The notes under the pieces were generated by a model. It was not told where the DNA came from, did not search any database, and saw nothing but the letters and a program-made list of their open reading frames with translations. Below are positions 24,601 through 34,973 of a stretch of 64,000 nt of DNA, piece after piece. Source of the DNA: Thinopyrum elongatum (lineage: Eukaryota; Streptophyta; Magnoliopsida; Poales; Poaceae); assembly GCA_011799875.1 (NCBI GenBank), contig JAAAXO010000142.1:462853-526852 (forward strand), given 5' to 3'. Within the stretch, counting starts at the first letter, position 1; each line of letters starts with the position of its first letter. A program made the translations under genes and the position numbers.

Positions 24601-25674
24601 CCTGTGCGCAACGACCCGGAGGGCGAGGGGCGATGGCCCAAGACCCCCTTGTGCTTAGGATGTAGACCGGCGGGGACCTCTCTGCTGAGTTCTAGGTAGG
24701 GTTGCGGTGTATTGTTTGGCCGAGGCCAGGCATGACCCAGGAAAGTGTGTCCGGCCGGAGTTAAGCGAGCGTGATGGGTAAGTTGGTGCACCACTGCAGG
24801 GAAGAACACATCTATCGATAGCCGGTCCTACGGTAAAGGACACTCGGAGTTGTATCCCGATCGATACAACTAGAACTGGATACCTGTGATGAGACCTGTA
24901 TACGATGGCTCTGGGATTGCTTCTCGCAGGGAGTCGAGAAGGGATCTCCGGACAAGGTTGATGACTGTATGGCTCTGGGATTGCTTTCTCGCAGGTAGTC
25001 GAGAAAGGATCTCTGGGTGAGGTTGAGACTTATTACTACTGCTACTTTATACTGTTCTGTTCTATTCTCTTCTATTGCTGCAAGACCGCTGAAGATGCTA
25101 GTCTTCGATAGGACTAGGCTTTCCTCTCTATTCTGGCATTTCTGCAGCCCAGTCCACATATACAGCCTTCCTTTGATAATGTTGCATATGTAGTGTAGAT
25201 TCTTGCTTGCTGAGTACTTCAGAGTACTCACGGTTGGTTTGCTTTCTTTTTCCCCCACATCAGTTTGTCATGACCAGATGACGGAGCCGCTGAGACAGCT
25301 ACCCCCCGCCGACGACTGACTACTACTACCACCCCGAGGATGGTTACTACTACGAGCTTACCGACGACTAGGAGTAGGTTCGGAGGGTCCCAGGAAGGAG
25401 GCCCGCGCCTTTCGATCGTAGTGTTCTTTTGCCCTGCCTTCTAAGGGCCTATCTGTGTTTTCTTTAATATCTGTACTCAGATATCTGATGCTTCCGCTGA
25501 CGCCTGTAAGCGAGCTTATGTATTCGAGCCCTCGAGGCCCCTGGCTTGTAATATAAAGCTTGTATGACTTTATTTATGTTTTAGAGTTGTGTTGTGATAT
25601 CTTCCCGTGAGTCCATAGGCTTGATCGTGTGCATTTGTGTGTATGATTAGTGCACGGTCGGGCCGGGGGCGTCA
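21626..25674 (+). mobile_element. 5' LTR (A2) of the + strand gypsy element, 4.05 kb
   Basis: It begins TGTAACACCCCCC and ends GGGGGCGTCA, followed at once by a tRNA-Met-type primer-binding site, so it is a 5' LTR. The architecture is as in A1: GC-rich module 22086-22920, two TGACGTCA sites (23102-23109, 23113-23120), TATTTATA at 23476-23483, hairpin segment about 23900-24125, paired hairpins about 24905-25010. It is preceded by AAAGA-C exactly as A1. It is visibly closer to A1 than to its own 3' LTR A3, so the A1/A2 duplication appears younger than the element's insertion. ORFs inside it are not considered genes. Confidence 0.92.
23476..23483 (+). promoter_or_regulatory. TATA-box candidate of LTR A2
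   Basis: TATTTATA with a downstream pyrimidine patch (CTCCCCCCTCTTCTCTCTCG). This 30-bp region is missing from the 3' LTR of the same element (see 30868). Confidence 0.5.
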
Positions 25675-25679
25675 CGAGT

Positions 25680-25691
25680 TGGTATCAGAGC
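25680..25691 (+). other. Primer-binding site (initiator tRNA-Met type)
   Basis: TGGTATCAGAGC, complementary to the 3' end of plant initiator tRNA-Met, starts six bases after the LTR's terminal CA. This fixes the 5' LTR boundary and the element's strand. Confidence 0.9.
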
Positions 25692-26295
25692 CGACTGCCT
25701 GTAGGAACCCCCCTTCCCAACTCCTTGGCCGAAGTTGAGTCTAGTAACCGAAAACTGTTTTACTAACTTGGCTGTGTGGCTTACGGTCCCACGTCGCTAA
25801 TTGGGTGGTATTAGGATCTTTTACACCTCGACCCTTACTCTGGGACTCTGCTCTCTCTTCTATTCGGGTTAAATTTTTTACTAACTCCAACATTAGGCTC
25901 TCGTGCTCACATCCACCCGGAGTTCTGAAAATATTCCCCCCTTGCTTCAAGATTGTGGGCCAGGTTCTGCTTACATGATCCTTTTATCGAGGGCACCCTG
26001 TGTTGTCACTTGCAGATTCCTCGCTCCAATAGTTTTCTCCGACGTTGATGTAGCCTTTGCTACGTCTCGTTGTGTACTTCCCTACCGCGTGCCTGCGCGC
26101 CGCCTAGTTGTCTAGCCTTCCCCTTTTCTGCTGTCGTATTTCCGGATTGTAATCGAGGCTATGTGTGGCTTTGAATGTCTGGTGCGAATATGATGAAGTA
26201 TCTATTGCACTTCCTTCTGTTGTGCATGATACTTCATGAATCATTCCATACACCTGCAGTTCTTCTTGCTAAACTGCCCCTGTTTATTTGGCAGG
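25692..26295 (+). other. Untranslated leader with remnant of ORF1 3' end
   Basis: The first ~230 bases match the leader of the - strand element at 59820-60044. After about 25930 the sequence jumps to material like the end of ORF1 (compare - strand 52801-52900) and the ORF1-gag spacer: CTTGCAGATTCCTC, then GACGTTGATGTAGCC and GTGCCTGCGCGCCGCC. The main part of ORF1 is deleted. It ends TTTATTTGGCAG just before the gag start, which resembles a 3' splice site, though a splice is unproven. Confidence 0.6.
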
Positions 26296-26748
26296 ATGGC
26301 TGACGATCCTCCACCTCCACCCTATATTGCTGCAATGATGCAGCAGTTTGAACTCAACCGTCAGCAGTTTGAGCTCAACTGTCAGTTTATGACCGGAGTA
26401 TTGGCTCAATTCCCAACTCAGAATGCTCCAATAACTCTGCGAGAATTTGTGCGCCTCAGTCCATCCGTTTTCCGCAACTCCACCAATCCTATGGATGCTG
26501 ATGATTGGCTTCGTGACATCCTGTTTGAGATGGAATCAGCTAATGTTGCCCCTGACAGTTACGTCACCTTTGCGACATTCCACCTGAAGGGCCCAGCTGC
26601 TCAATGGTGGGAAAGCCACAAGGGTATGTTGCCTGCTGAAACAATAACCACTTGGCAGAAATTTCAGTCAGCTTTTCATGCACGGTACATTCCTCAAGGT
26701 CTGATGGACCAGAAGAAACAGGAGTTCCGCAAACTCTCTCAGGGTTAA
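26296..26748 (+). pseudogene. gag: Truncated Gag (N-terminal half)
   Basis: 150 codons from ATG at 26296, the start that aligns with the gag start region of the - strand copy. Retrotransposon Gag forms the particle around the element RNA. Visible features: a proline-rich start, a Met/Gln-rich helix around FELNRQQFELN, then the retrotransposon-gag core with DADDWLRDI, the KGPAAQWW motif and the ARYIPQG segment. It stops at LSQG-TAA, where the longer copy (51360-52553, - strand) continues with KTVEAYQREF. The second half of the core and the zinc knuckle are lost. The stop lies in GGGTTAA, which is also the start of a duplicated leader segment, so the truncation is a recombination joint, not a point mutation. 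Confidence 0.85.
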
Positions 26749-26947
26749 ATGAATTTTACTAACGCCGACACTTAGGATCTCGTAAATTCCGTCTACCCGG
26801 AGAGCTGGATATCTGTGCGATTTCCCTGTCTTTGATCTGATTAGTCTGATAATCATTTTACTTTCCATTGTTTTGTTTAACCTTTCTCTCCGAGATCGGT
26901 TATACTTCTCCTTGTCATTTGACAATCATGAGTTTCCTCTGTTTCAG
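26743..26947 (+). repeat. Second, partial copy of the element leader inside the element
   Basis: From GGGTTAA onward it matches the leader that precedes the RNase H-integrase ORF in the - strand element (59667-59880): TTTACTAACGCCGACACTTAG, the CCCGGAGAGCTGGATAT segment and TTCCTCTGTTTCAG before ATG. The element's own first leader contains a related stretch near 25870-25925. This marks the joint between two deletion derivatives. Confidence 0.75.
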
Positions 26948-29000
26948 ATGAATCATTTGTTTCCACCACACCCTGCAACGCAGCTACCAGCTGTTCGAGC
27001 AGGGGTACATCCAGAGTACATCCTTTATCCACTGGGGCAGATGTCAATCCGTTACAATACCCCAGTACTTGCTCCTCCAGACTCTCGCAAGGACTTTGTG
27101 ATATATTGTGACGCATCCCGTGAAGGATTAGGCTGTGTCCTAATGCAAGAGCGTAAAGTGATTGCCTATGGCTCTCGTCAGTTGCGCCCGCATGAAGAGA
27201 ACTACCCCGTACATGATCTAGAACTAGCTGCTGTCATATATGCATTGCAGCTGTGGCGACATTACCTCCTCGGTAATCGTTGCGAGATATACACGGATCA
27301 TAAAAGTCTGAAGTACTTGTTCACTCAGCCAAATCTAAACCTCCGTCAGCAAAGATGGATGGAGACCATTGCGGACTATGATTTGGGTATTTCCAATACC
27401 CCTGGCAAGGCTAACGTGATGGCTGATGCCTTAAGCCGCAAGTCTTATTGCGACAACCTCATGGTTAGGCGAGCTCAACCTCGTCTTTTTGAAGAACTGT
27501 GCAAGCTGAATCTGTGTATTGTTCCACATGGTTCTCTTAATAACCTCGTGATACAACCAGATCTTGAGAAAGTTGTTAAGATTGCGCAAGCTAAAGATGC
27601 TGAAGTTGGTCTGATGAAGAAAGATCTTCACCTTGAAAAGTACAGGGATTTCTCGCTGTCTGAAGATGGAACCTTGTATTTCAGAGACCGCATTGTGGTA
27701 CCTCGCTTCGAGCTTATGACTGATAAAGTCATGAAGGAGGCACATGATACCCCGTTGTCTATTCATCTGGGTAGCACTAAGATTTATCGTGATCTCCGTC
27801 AAAGGTACTGGTGGTCTAGAATGAAGCAGGATATTGCTCGTTATGTTGCTGAATGTGATGTGTGTCGACGCGTTAAAGCAGAACATCAGAAGCCTGCTGG
27901 AATTCTGCAACCGTTACCTATTCCTTTATGGAAATGGGATAAAGTGCAAATGGATTTCATTACCGGCCTTCCCAGGTCACAGAAGGGTCATGATGCTATT
28001 CTTGTCGTCGTCGACCAACTCTCTAAAGTTGCACACTTTCTGCCTGTCAAGGAGACGATCACTGCTAGTCAGTTAGCAGAATTATATATCTCCAGAATTG
28101 TATCACTCCACGGTATTCTAAAGGAGATCAGTTCGGACCGTGGCGATCTTTTCACCTCTAAGTTCTGGGAAAGTTTCCAAAAGGCTATGGGAACTCATAT
28201 CACCTGGAGTTCAGCTTATCACCCTTAGTCCAAAGCCAAGTTGAGCGAGTCAACCAAGTGCTTGAAGATATGCTTCGAGCTTGTGTTATTTCTTTCGGCA
28301 AGAAGTGGGAAGAATCTCTCCCGTATGCCGAGTTCTCTTATAACAACAGCTATCAAGCTAGTCTGAAGATGGCACCATTTGAAGTTCTATACGGACGTAA
28401 GTGTCGAACCCCTCTGAATTGGTCAGAAACTGGGGAACGACCTCTTGTTGGACCGGACATTATTCAACACGCCGAAGAACAAGTCTGTATTGTCCGGGAA
28501 AATCTCAAGGCGGCTCAGGATCGCCAGAAGAGCAACTATGATCGCAAACGATGGGGTTTCCTTATCAACCTGGTGATCAAGCTTATCTTCGTGTCACTCC
28601 TATGAAGGGAACTCACCGTTTTGGAATCAAGGGCAAGCTAGCTCCGCGCTACATTGGTCCTTTCCGCATTATTGCTAGACGTGGTCAGGTGGCATATAAA
28701 TTGGAATTGCCACCGCAATTCTCTCATATCCATGACGTCTTCCATGTGTCGCAACTTCGTAAATGCTTCAAGGAATCTCAACACCGAGCAGTGGATCACG
28801 AGATGCGCGAATTGCATGATGATCTATCTTATAAGGAGCATCCGATCCGCATCCTCGATGAAGCTGAACGTCGAACCCGTCAGAAGGTTACCAAGTTACT
28901 CAAAGTGCAGTGGTCAAATCATACTGAAGATGAAGCCACTTGGGAACGCGAGGATAATCTTCGTGCGGAATACCCCGAACTTTTTCCTTCTACCTCTTAA
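26948..29000 (+). pseudogene. pol: RNase H - integrase - chromodomain polyprotein, broken
   Basis: The frame opens at ATG 26948 and runs to a TAG at 28226-28228. It continues in another frame from about 28229, and after a one-base loss near 28567 in a third frame to TAA at 29000. The intact - strand copy at 57612-59666 shows where each break lies. RNase H motifs [22 protein letters not shown] and ADALSRK are kept. In the integrase zinc finger the second His is Arg (IYRDL), while CDVC is present. The catalytic Asp residues are seen in QMDFITG and SSDRG, but the stop and frameshift fall just before the catalytic Glu. A GPF-type segment and a chromodomain ending YPELFPSTS follow. The N-terminus ([12 protein letters not shown]) derives from ORF1, fused in frame to the RT/RNase H boundary. 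No reverse transcriptase is present. Confidence 0.92.
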
Positions 29001-29018
29001 ATTCTCGGGACGAGAATT
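29000..29018 (+). other. Conserved hairpin before the PPT
   Basis: AATTCTCG and CGAGAATT around GGA form a perfect 8-bp stem right after the stop codon. The same hairpin is found before the PPT of both - strand elements (about 51206-51224 and 57594-57612). Confidence 0.6.
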
Positions 29019-29024
29019 CTTGTT

Positions 29025-29037
29025 AGTAGAGGAGATT
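29025..29037 (+). other. Polypurine tract of the + strand element
   Basis: AGTAGAGGAGATT directly precedes the TGTAACACC start of the 3' LTR. PPTs prime plus-strand DNA synthesis. The equivalent - strand tracts are at 51181-51196 and 57576-57588. Confidence 0.85.
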
Positions 29038-32000
29038 TGTAACACCCCCCGGTGGTTAGCTACAGTAATCACTTTTGATAATGACAAGTCAGCATGTTTA
29101 ATAGTGCATAATCATCATTAGCACCATATTGCATTTCAACTCCTAAGTCAAATTCAAATTTAAATGAAAGTGGAAAATAAAAGTTGTCCAAACCTGAAAA
29201 CTAAAATGTGCATCATGTTGCAAATATTCCCAAAGCTTTTATAAAACTGATTGCAACATTAATTGGAATTGTTAAAGGACTCAAACAGCAAGGAACAGCA
29301 GCAAAACAGCGCTATTTAATCCTTTTTCAATTAAATAAAATCCAAATAAAAAGATATGGACACCAAGCTATTTTGTTGCAGTGGAATACATTGCACTGTG
29401 ATTTATGGGCTAGGTCTCATATTTTACAAAAACCTTCTGGTGCTCAAACATTTAATAAATAAAAAAAGAAAATAGAAAAAGAAAAACAAGAGAAAACAAA
29501 ATAAAAAGGACCCCCCCCCCACCAGCTTGGCCACGACCCAGCTGGCAACCAGGCCGCCAGGCCGGCCCAGCCGGCCCCCCTATATGGCGTACCCCAGCGC
29601 CCCCACGAAACCCAAGCCCATCGCCCCCCCCTCTCACTCCCCCTCCCCCCCGATCCAGATCGGACCGGGGCGCTCGCGCTCGCCCCGCCGTCGCCGCCCT
29701 CGGCCCACGCCGGCACCACCCCTCGCCGGACCTCGCCGCCTCGTCCACCTCGCCGGACCCCGTCGCCACGCCCCGTCACGCGTCGGACGCCCGCCCCCTC
29801 GACCGCTTCCCCGCCGGCCCGTCCCGTCCACATCTCCTCCCCGCCGGCCCCCTCGACCCTCGCCGCCCTCGTCCTTCCACCGCGGGTGAGCCCTCGGGCT
29901 CCGGCCTCTCCCCTCCCTCTCTGCCCGCTGCGGCCTCCGCCTGCCACGCCTGCGCGCTCACCGCGCCCGTAGCCGCCCCCGGACGCACACGCCCGCGCCT
30001 CGACACGCACCGGACGCGCCCGCGTCTCCCCTCGTCGCGCACGCCGCTCGCGCCCCGCACCGCGCCCGCACCTCGCCCGCTCCCGCGCTCGCCGCTCTCC
30101 GCCCGCGCTCGCCCGCGCCTGCCCTTGCACGCGCCCGCGCACGCGCTACCGGCCGTCGCCGCGCCCCTGCCGCCGCTCGCGCATGCGCACGCGCCGTGCT
30201 CGCGCCCGACGCCCACGTCCGTGGCCTCATGCCACTGACGGGTGGGGCCCCGCCGCCCCTGTGCCGCTGGCCAGTGGGCCCTGTTTCCCCCTAGCCCAAT
30301 GACAGCACGGGCCCACGCCCTAAAAATGATTTAAAAGAAATAGAAAAATAAATAAATAAAAATACTTAAAATAAATAAATAATTAGTTAGTTAATTAGTT
30401 AATTAATTCAGTTAATTAACCCTGTTTAGATTAATCTAACTAGTTAATTAGTTTAATTAAATATTAGTTAACCCTAATTGACACTAACAGTCCGCTGACC
30501 TCATGCTGACATCATGCCGACGTCAGCATTCACTATTTTGGATAATTCTAATTTAATTAATTAAATAAATTCTAGAAATTGTTTTAAACTTTAAAAATTA
30601 ATATAAAATAATCCGTAGCTCAGATGAAAAAACTTTGTACATGAAAGTTGCTCAGAACGACGAGACAAATCCGAATGCGCAGTCCGTTCGTCCGCCACAC
30701 GTCTCTAACTATCCGAACATGCAATCGTTCCCCTCCGGTCATCTGTCTGACAAATGTCCGGAACCGGGAAAACATTCCCGGATGGATTCCCCCTTGCTCG
30801 GTGACGTGCAACCATACGTTAGGACACACCCGGCACTGCACATTATCATGTCGTACTTTGTGTTGCTCCCCCCTCTTCTCTCTTGATAGACACCAACGTC
30901 GTTCCCGTGACCGACGCAGCTCCGGAGACCGAAGACACCATTGACGACCTTGCCTTTGCCACCGAGCAACCAGGCAAGCCCCCCCTTTGATCATCCCGAT
31001 ATCACCCATTCTATTTTCTCCTGCTTGCATTAGAATTTGCTACAGTTACAGTTTGCTCCTATTCTGATGCATAGCCTGCTTTTGTAAGCTGCTTATTGTT
31101 ACCTTACCTGCCTATTTCAAACTGCTTAGTATAGGCTGACTAGAGACCCATCAGTGACCCCACTTTATCCCGACTGCCCCGCTGGATTATCAGAAGACCC
31201 GATCAACGGGATCGAAGATAGGCCCCGGCACCGCACTTCACCCCCTTAGTTGTAACGACACTGCATCGTTATCATCGAGTGCCGAGGGTGATACCTCGTA
31301 TAGCACTCCTGATGTTAACTCTGTAGAGTAGCTATTGGGTCGTGGTCATCGAGGGTGATTCCTCTTTCTCCACTTCCGATACGACCCTGTCGCGCAACAC
31401 TTCAAGTTTGAACCTCGAGGGTGATTCCTCCTGAGTTCAACTTGACGGTTACATCGAGTGGGCATCCGTTGAGGGTGATACCTCGGATTCCCTTGATGAT
31501 ATGGACACACGGTTACTGTGACTTTACTGCTGAACCTTGATAGAGACGGGTTGGCCCCGAATGGGGACCCGAGGAAGTTACTTTTACTACAAGACCGAAG
31601 GGACAGGCGGTACCGCCCAGTAGAGGTGGACCTGAGTTCCCGACAGTCTTTTACGAGACGGGTTGACCTCGATGGTGCCCGAGTGATGAATTCGAGGTGC
31701 GGCCGGGCATTCTTAGCCCTTGCAGCAAGTCCTCGAGACTGGGCGACGGGGTCATATCGATCGTGAGTCTCTGCTCGTTTCCGCAAGCCCCTAGTCCACT
31801 AACAATTTGGATATTTGATCCGAGCAGGCCTCTGGCCTGATAGCACTAACCATCACGTGGGCATAGTATGGGCGTTCTGCATTTTATGCATCAGCCGAAA
31901 GCTCTGTCAGACGTCCAGTTCAGCATTGCGGCACGGTCGGATTGTGTCGACCATCCGAGGCGATGCTGGTATCCACCCTATGCGCAACGACCCGGAGGGC

Positions 32001-32437
32001 GAGGGGCGATGGCCCAAGACCCCCTTGCGCTTAGGATGTAGACCGGCGGGGACCTCTCTGCTGAGTTCTAGGTAGGGTTGCGGTGTATTGTTTGGCCGAG
32101 GCCGGGCATGACCCAGGAAAGTGTGTTCGGCCGGAGTTAAGCGAGCGTGATGGGTAAGTTGGTGCACCCATACAGGGAAGAACACATCTATCGATAGCCG
32201 GTCCTACGGTAAAGGACACTCGGGGTTGTATCTCGATCGATACAACTAGAACTGGATACCTGTGATGAGACCTGTATACGATGGCTCTGGGATGGCTTCT
32301 CGCAGGGAGTCGAGAAGGGATCTCCGGACGAGGTTGATGACTGTATGGCTCAGGGATTGCTTTCTCGCAGGTAGTCGAGAAAGGATCTCTAGGTGAGGTT
32401 GAGACTTATTACTACTGCTACTTTATACTGTTCTGTT
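29038..32437 (+). mobile_element. 3' LTR (A3) of the + strand element, 3' end missing
   Basis: It starts TGTAACACCCCCC after the PPT and follows A2 for about 3.4 kb, including a GC-rich module (29508-30320) and the hairpin segment (about 31275-31500). Two oddities. About 30 bp containing the TATA-like box is deleted at 30868. At 32437 (CTGTTCTGTT) the match to A2 ends and LTR B2 begins part-way through its own U3. The last ~0.65 kb of A3 is therefore replaced. Many substitutions separate A3 from A2, consistent with an old insertion. Confidence 0.88.
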
Positions 32438-34972
32438 AATTAATTAGTTAATCACTAATTAGCCTAATGTGAGTATGACAGGTGGGACCCACTGGTCCTG
32501 ACGTCATGCTGACGTCAGCAAGACACTGTTTCTGATAATGTTAATTTAAATAATTAATTAAATTCCAGAAATTAATAAAATCTTTAGAAAATCATATAAA
32601 ATAATCCGTAGCTCAGATGAAAATACTTTGTACATGAAAGTTGCTCAGAACGACGAGACGAATCTGAATACGCGGTCCGTTCGTCCGTCACGCGTCCCTA
32701 ACTATCCGAACTTGCAACCGTTCCCCTCTTATCCTCTGTCCGATAATTCCAAAGACCCGGGAAATATCGTCAGATATTCTCCCGCTCCGTCTGTTACGTG
32801 TGATGCTGCGTTAGACTACCCCTAGCACCGTGTATCGTATTTGTCATGCTCATGTTTGCTATATATTTATACTGTTTCCTCCCCCTCTTCTCTCTCGATA
32901 GCCCCCGACCCCGACGTCGTCCCCGAGACCGACGCAGCTCCGGATCCCGAAGACACCATAGACGACCTTGCCCTTGCCCCCGGCCGCCCGAGCCCAGGCA
33001 AGCCCCTCCCTTGAGCATAACCGATATCGCCCATTCTAAATTTCTCATGCTTGCATTAGAATTACTTCTTGCTGCTGCTGCTTTTACCTATTCTGATGCA
33101 TAGCCTGTTCATTGTAACCTACTGTTGATAATTACCCTGCATATCCTAAACTGTTTAGTCTAGGCTGGGTAGAGACCTATCAGTGACCCCACTTATCCCG
33201 ACTGCCGCGCTGGATCGTCAGAAGACCCGATCAATGGGATTGAAGACCAGGACCCACACCGCACATCACCCCCCTTAGTTGTAACGACACTGCAGCGTTA
33301 CTATCGAGTGTCGAGGGTGAAACCTCATGTAGCACTTCTGATGTTAACTCTGTAGAGTAGTTATTCTGTCGGTGGTCATCGAGGGTGATTCCTTCCTTCA
33401 TCACCGCTTCCGATAACGACGCTGTCGTACACACCTCAAGTGTGGACCCAGTGAGGGTGATTCCTCCTAGTTCACCTTGACGGATACATCGAGTGGGAAT
33501 TCAATGAGGGTGATACCTCGGATTCCCTGATGTTATGGACACACGGATACTTGGCCTTTACAATGTTACTTGGAAAGCGGGTCGACCCTGAGGGGTACCC
33601 GCGTGTGATGTGAAGGCGGGTTGCCAGTGTGGTGCCCGAGTGGTGAATACGAGGCGCGGCCGGCATTCTTAGCCTGAGCAAGTCCTCGAGACGGGGCGAC
33701 GGGGTCACATCTTTCGTGAGTCTCTGCTCGTTACCGCAAGCCCTAGTCCTAACGATTTGGATATTTGATCCGAGCAGGCCTCTGGTCTGATAGCACTAAC
33801 CATCACGTGGGCATAGTATGGGCGTTCTGCATCGTAGCATCAGCCGAAAGCTCTTGTCAGACGTCTATTTCAGCCTTGCGGCCGGGACGCCGGCGCCCCC
33901 CCTGGTGCCTGGCTTCCCCTGCACGCAACGACTCGGAGTGCACAGGGCGATGGCCCAAGACCTCTGAGCGCTTAGGATGTAGACCGCGGGGACCTCCTGC
34001 TGAGCTGTAGTAGGGTTGCGTGTGTCGTTTGGCCGAGGCCGGGCATGACCCAGGAAAGTGTGTCCGGCCAAGTTAACGAGCGTGTTGGGTAAGTTGGTGC
34101 ACCCCTGCAGGGAAGAACCTTCTATCGATAGCCGGTCCTAACGTAAAGGACACTCGGAGTTGTATCCTGATTGATACAATTAGAACTGGATACCTGTGTG
34201 ATGACCTGTATTATGGCTCTGGGATTGCTTCTCGCAGGAGTCGAGAGGGATCTCAGACGAGGTTGATGATTATGGCTCTGGGATTGCTTTCTCGCAGGGA
34301 GTCGAAAAGGATCTCTGGGTGAGGTTGATATTATATTATGCTACATTATATTTATTGTTCTACTCTCTTCTACTGCTGCAAGACCGCTGAAGATGCTAGT
34401 CTTCGATAGGACTAGGCCTTCTCTCTATTCTGGCATTTCTGCAGCCCAGTCCCCATATACAGCCTCCCTTGAAATGTTGCATATGTAGTGTAGATCCTTG
34501 CTTGCTGAGTACTTTTCTGAGTACTCACGGTTGCTTTGTTTACCTTTTCTCTCCCCATATCAGTTTGTCGTGACCAAGATGACGGAGCCCCTGAGACAGC
34601 TGCCTGCCGACGATCGCTACTACTACTACTACCAGAGGATGGATACTCTACAGTTTGACGACGACCAGGAGTAGGATCGGAGGGTCCCAGCAGGAGGCCT
34701 TCGCCTTTCGATCGTAGTGTTTTTTTTGCCCTGCCCGCCTTTCTAAAGGCCTTTCTTACTTTCTTTTATATCTGTACTCAGATATCTGTGCTTCCGCTGA
34801 CGCTTGTTCGCAGCTTATGTATTCGAGCCCTCGAGGCCCTGGCTTGTAATATAAAGCTTGTATGACTTTATTTTGTTTTAGAGTTGTGTGTTGTGATATC
34901 TTCCCGTGAGTCCTTAGGCTTGATCGTGTGCATTTGCGTGTATAATAGTGCACGATCGGGCCGGGGGCGTCA
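32438..34972 (+). mobile_element. LTR fragment B2, joined to LTR A3
   Basis: It begins inside U3 (AT-rich block with TGACGTCA at 32499-32506 and GCTGACGTCAGC at 32508-32519), has TATATATTTATA at 32860-32871, the hairpin segment at about 33305-33530 and the paired hairpins at about 34208-34315, and ends GGGGGCGTCA at 34972. It belongs to the same subfamily as B1, with many shared differences from A1-A3. Fourth-hairpin arms GGGAATTC and GGATTCCC pair at all eight positions with one wobble. Satellite resumes at 34974. Confidence 0.88.
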
Positions 34973-34973
34973 C

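Larger units (their letters stand above)
21626..32437 (+). mobile_element. Ty3/gypsy chromovirus-like element, + strand, defective
   Basis: Order: 5' LTR A2, PBS, leader with an ORF1 remnant, half a gag, a second partial leader, RNase H-integrase-chromodomain with frame breaks, PPT, 3' LTR A3 (3' end replaced by LTR B2). The domain order and C-terminal chromodomain place it among Ty3/gypsy chromoviruses. Protease and reverse transcriptase are absent, and the internal region is only about 3.4 kb. The layout with two leader segments implies that two deletion derivatives were joined. It is a non-autonomous, now dead copy. Confidence 0.85.

Noticed and set aside
26873..29000. Possible reverse transcriptase domain in the pol regions
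   Set aside because: No YxDD-type motif or RT fingers/palm sequence is seen. The ORF goes from an ORF1 remnant straight to the RT/RNase H boundary.
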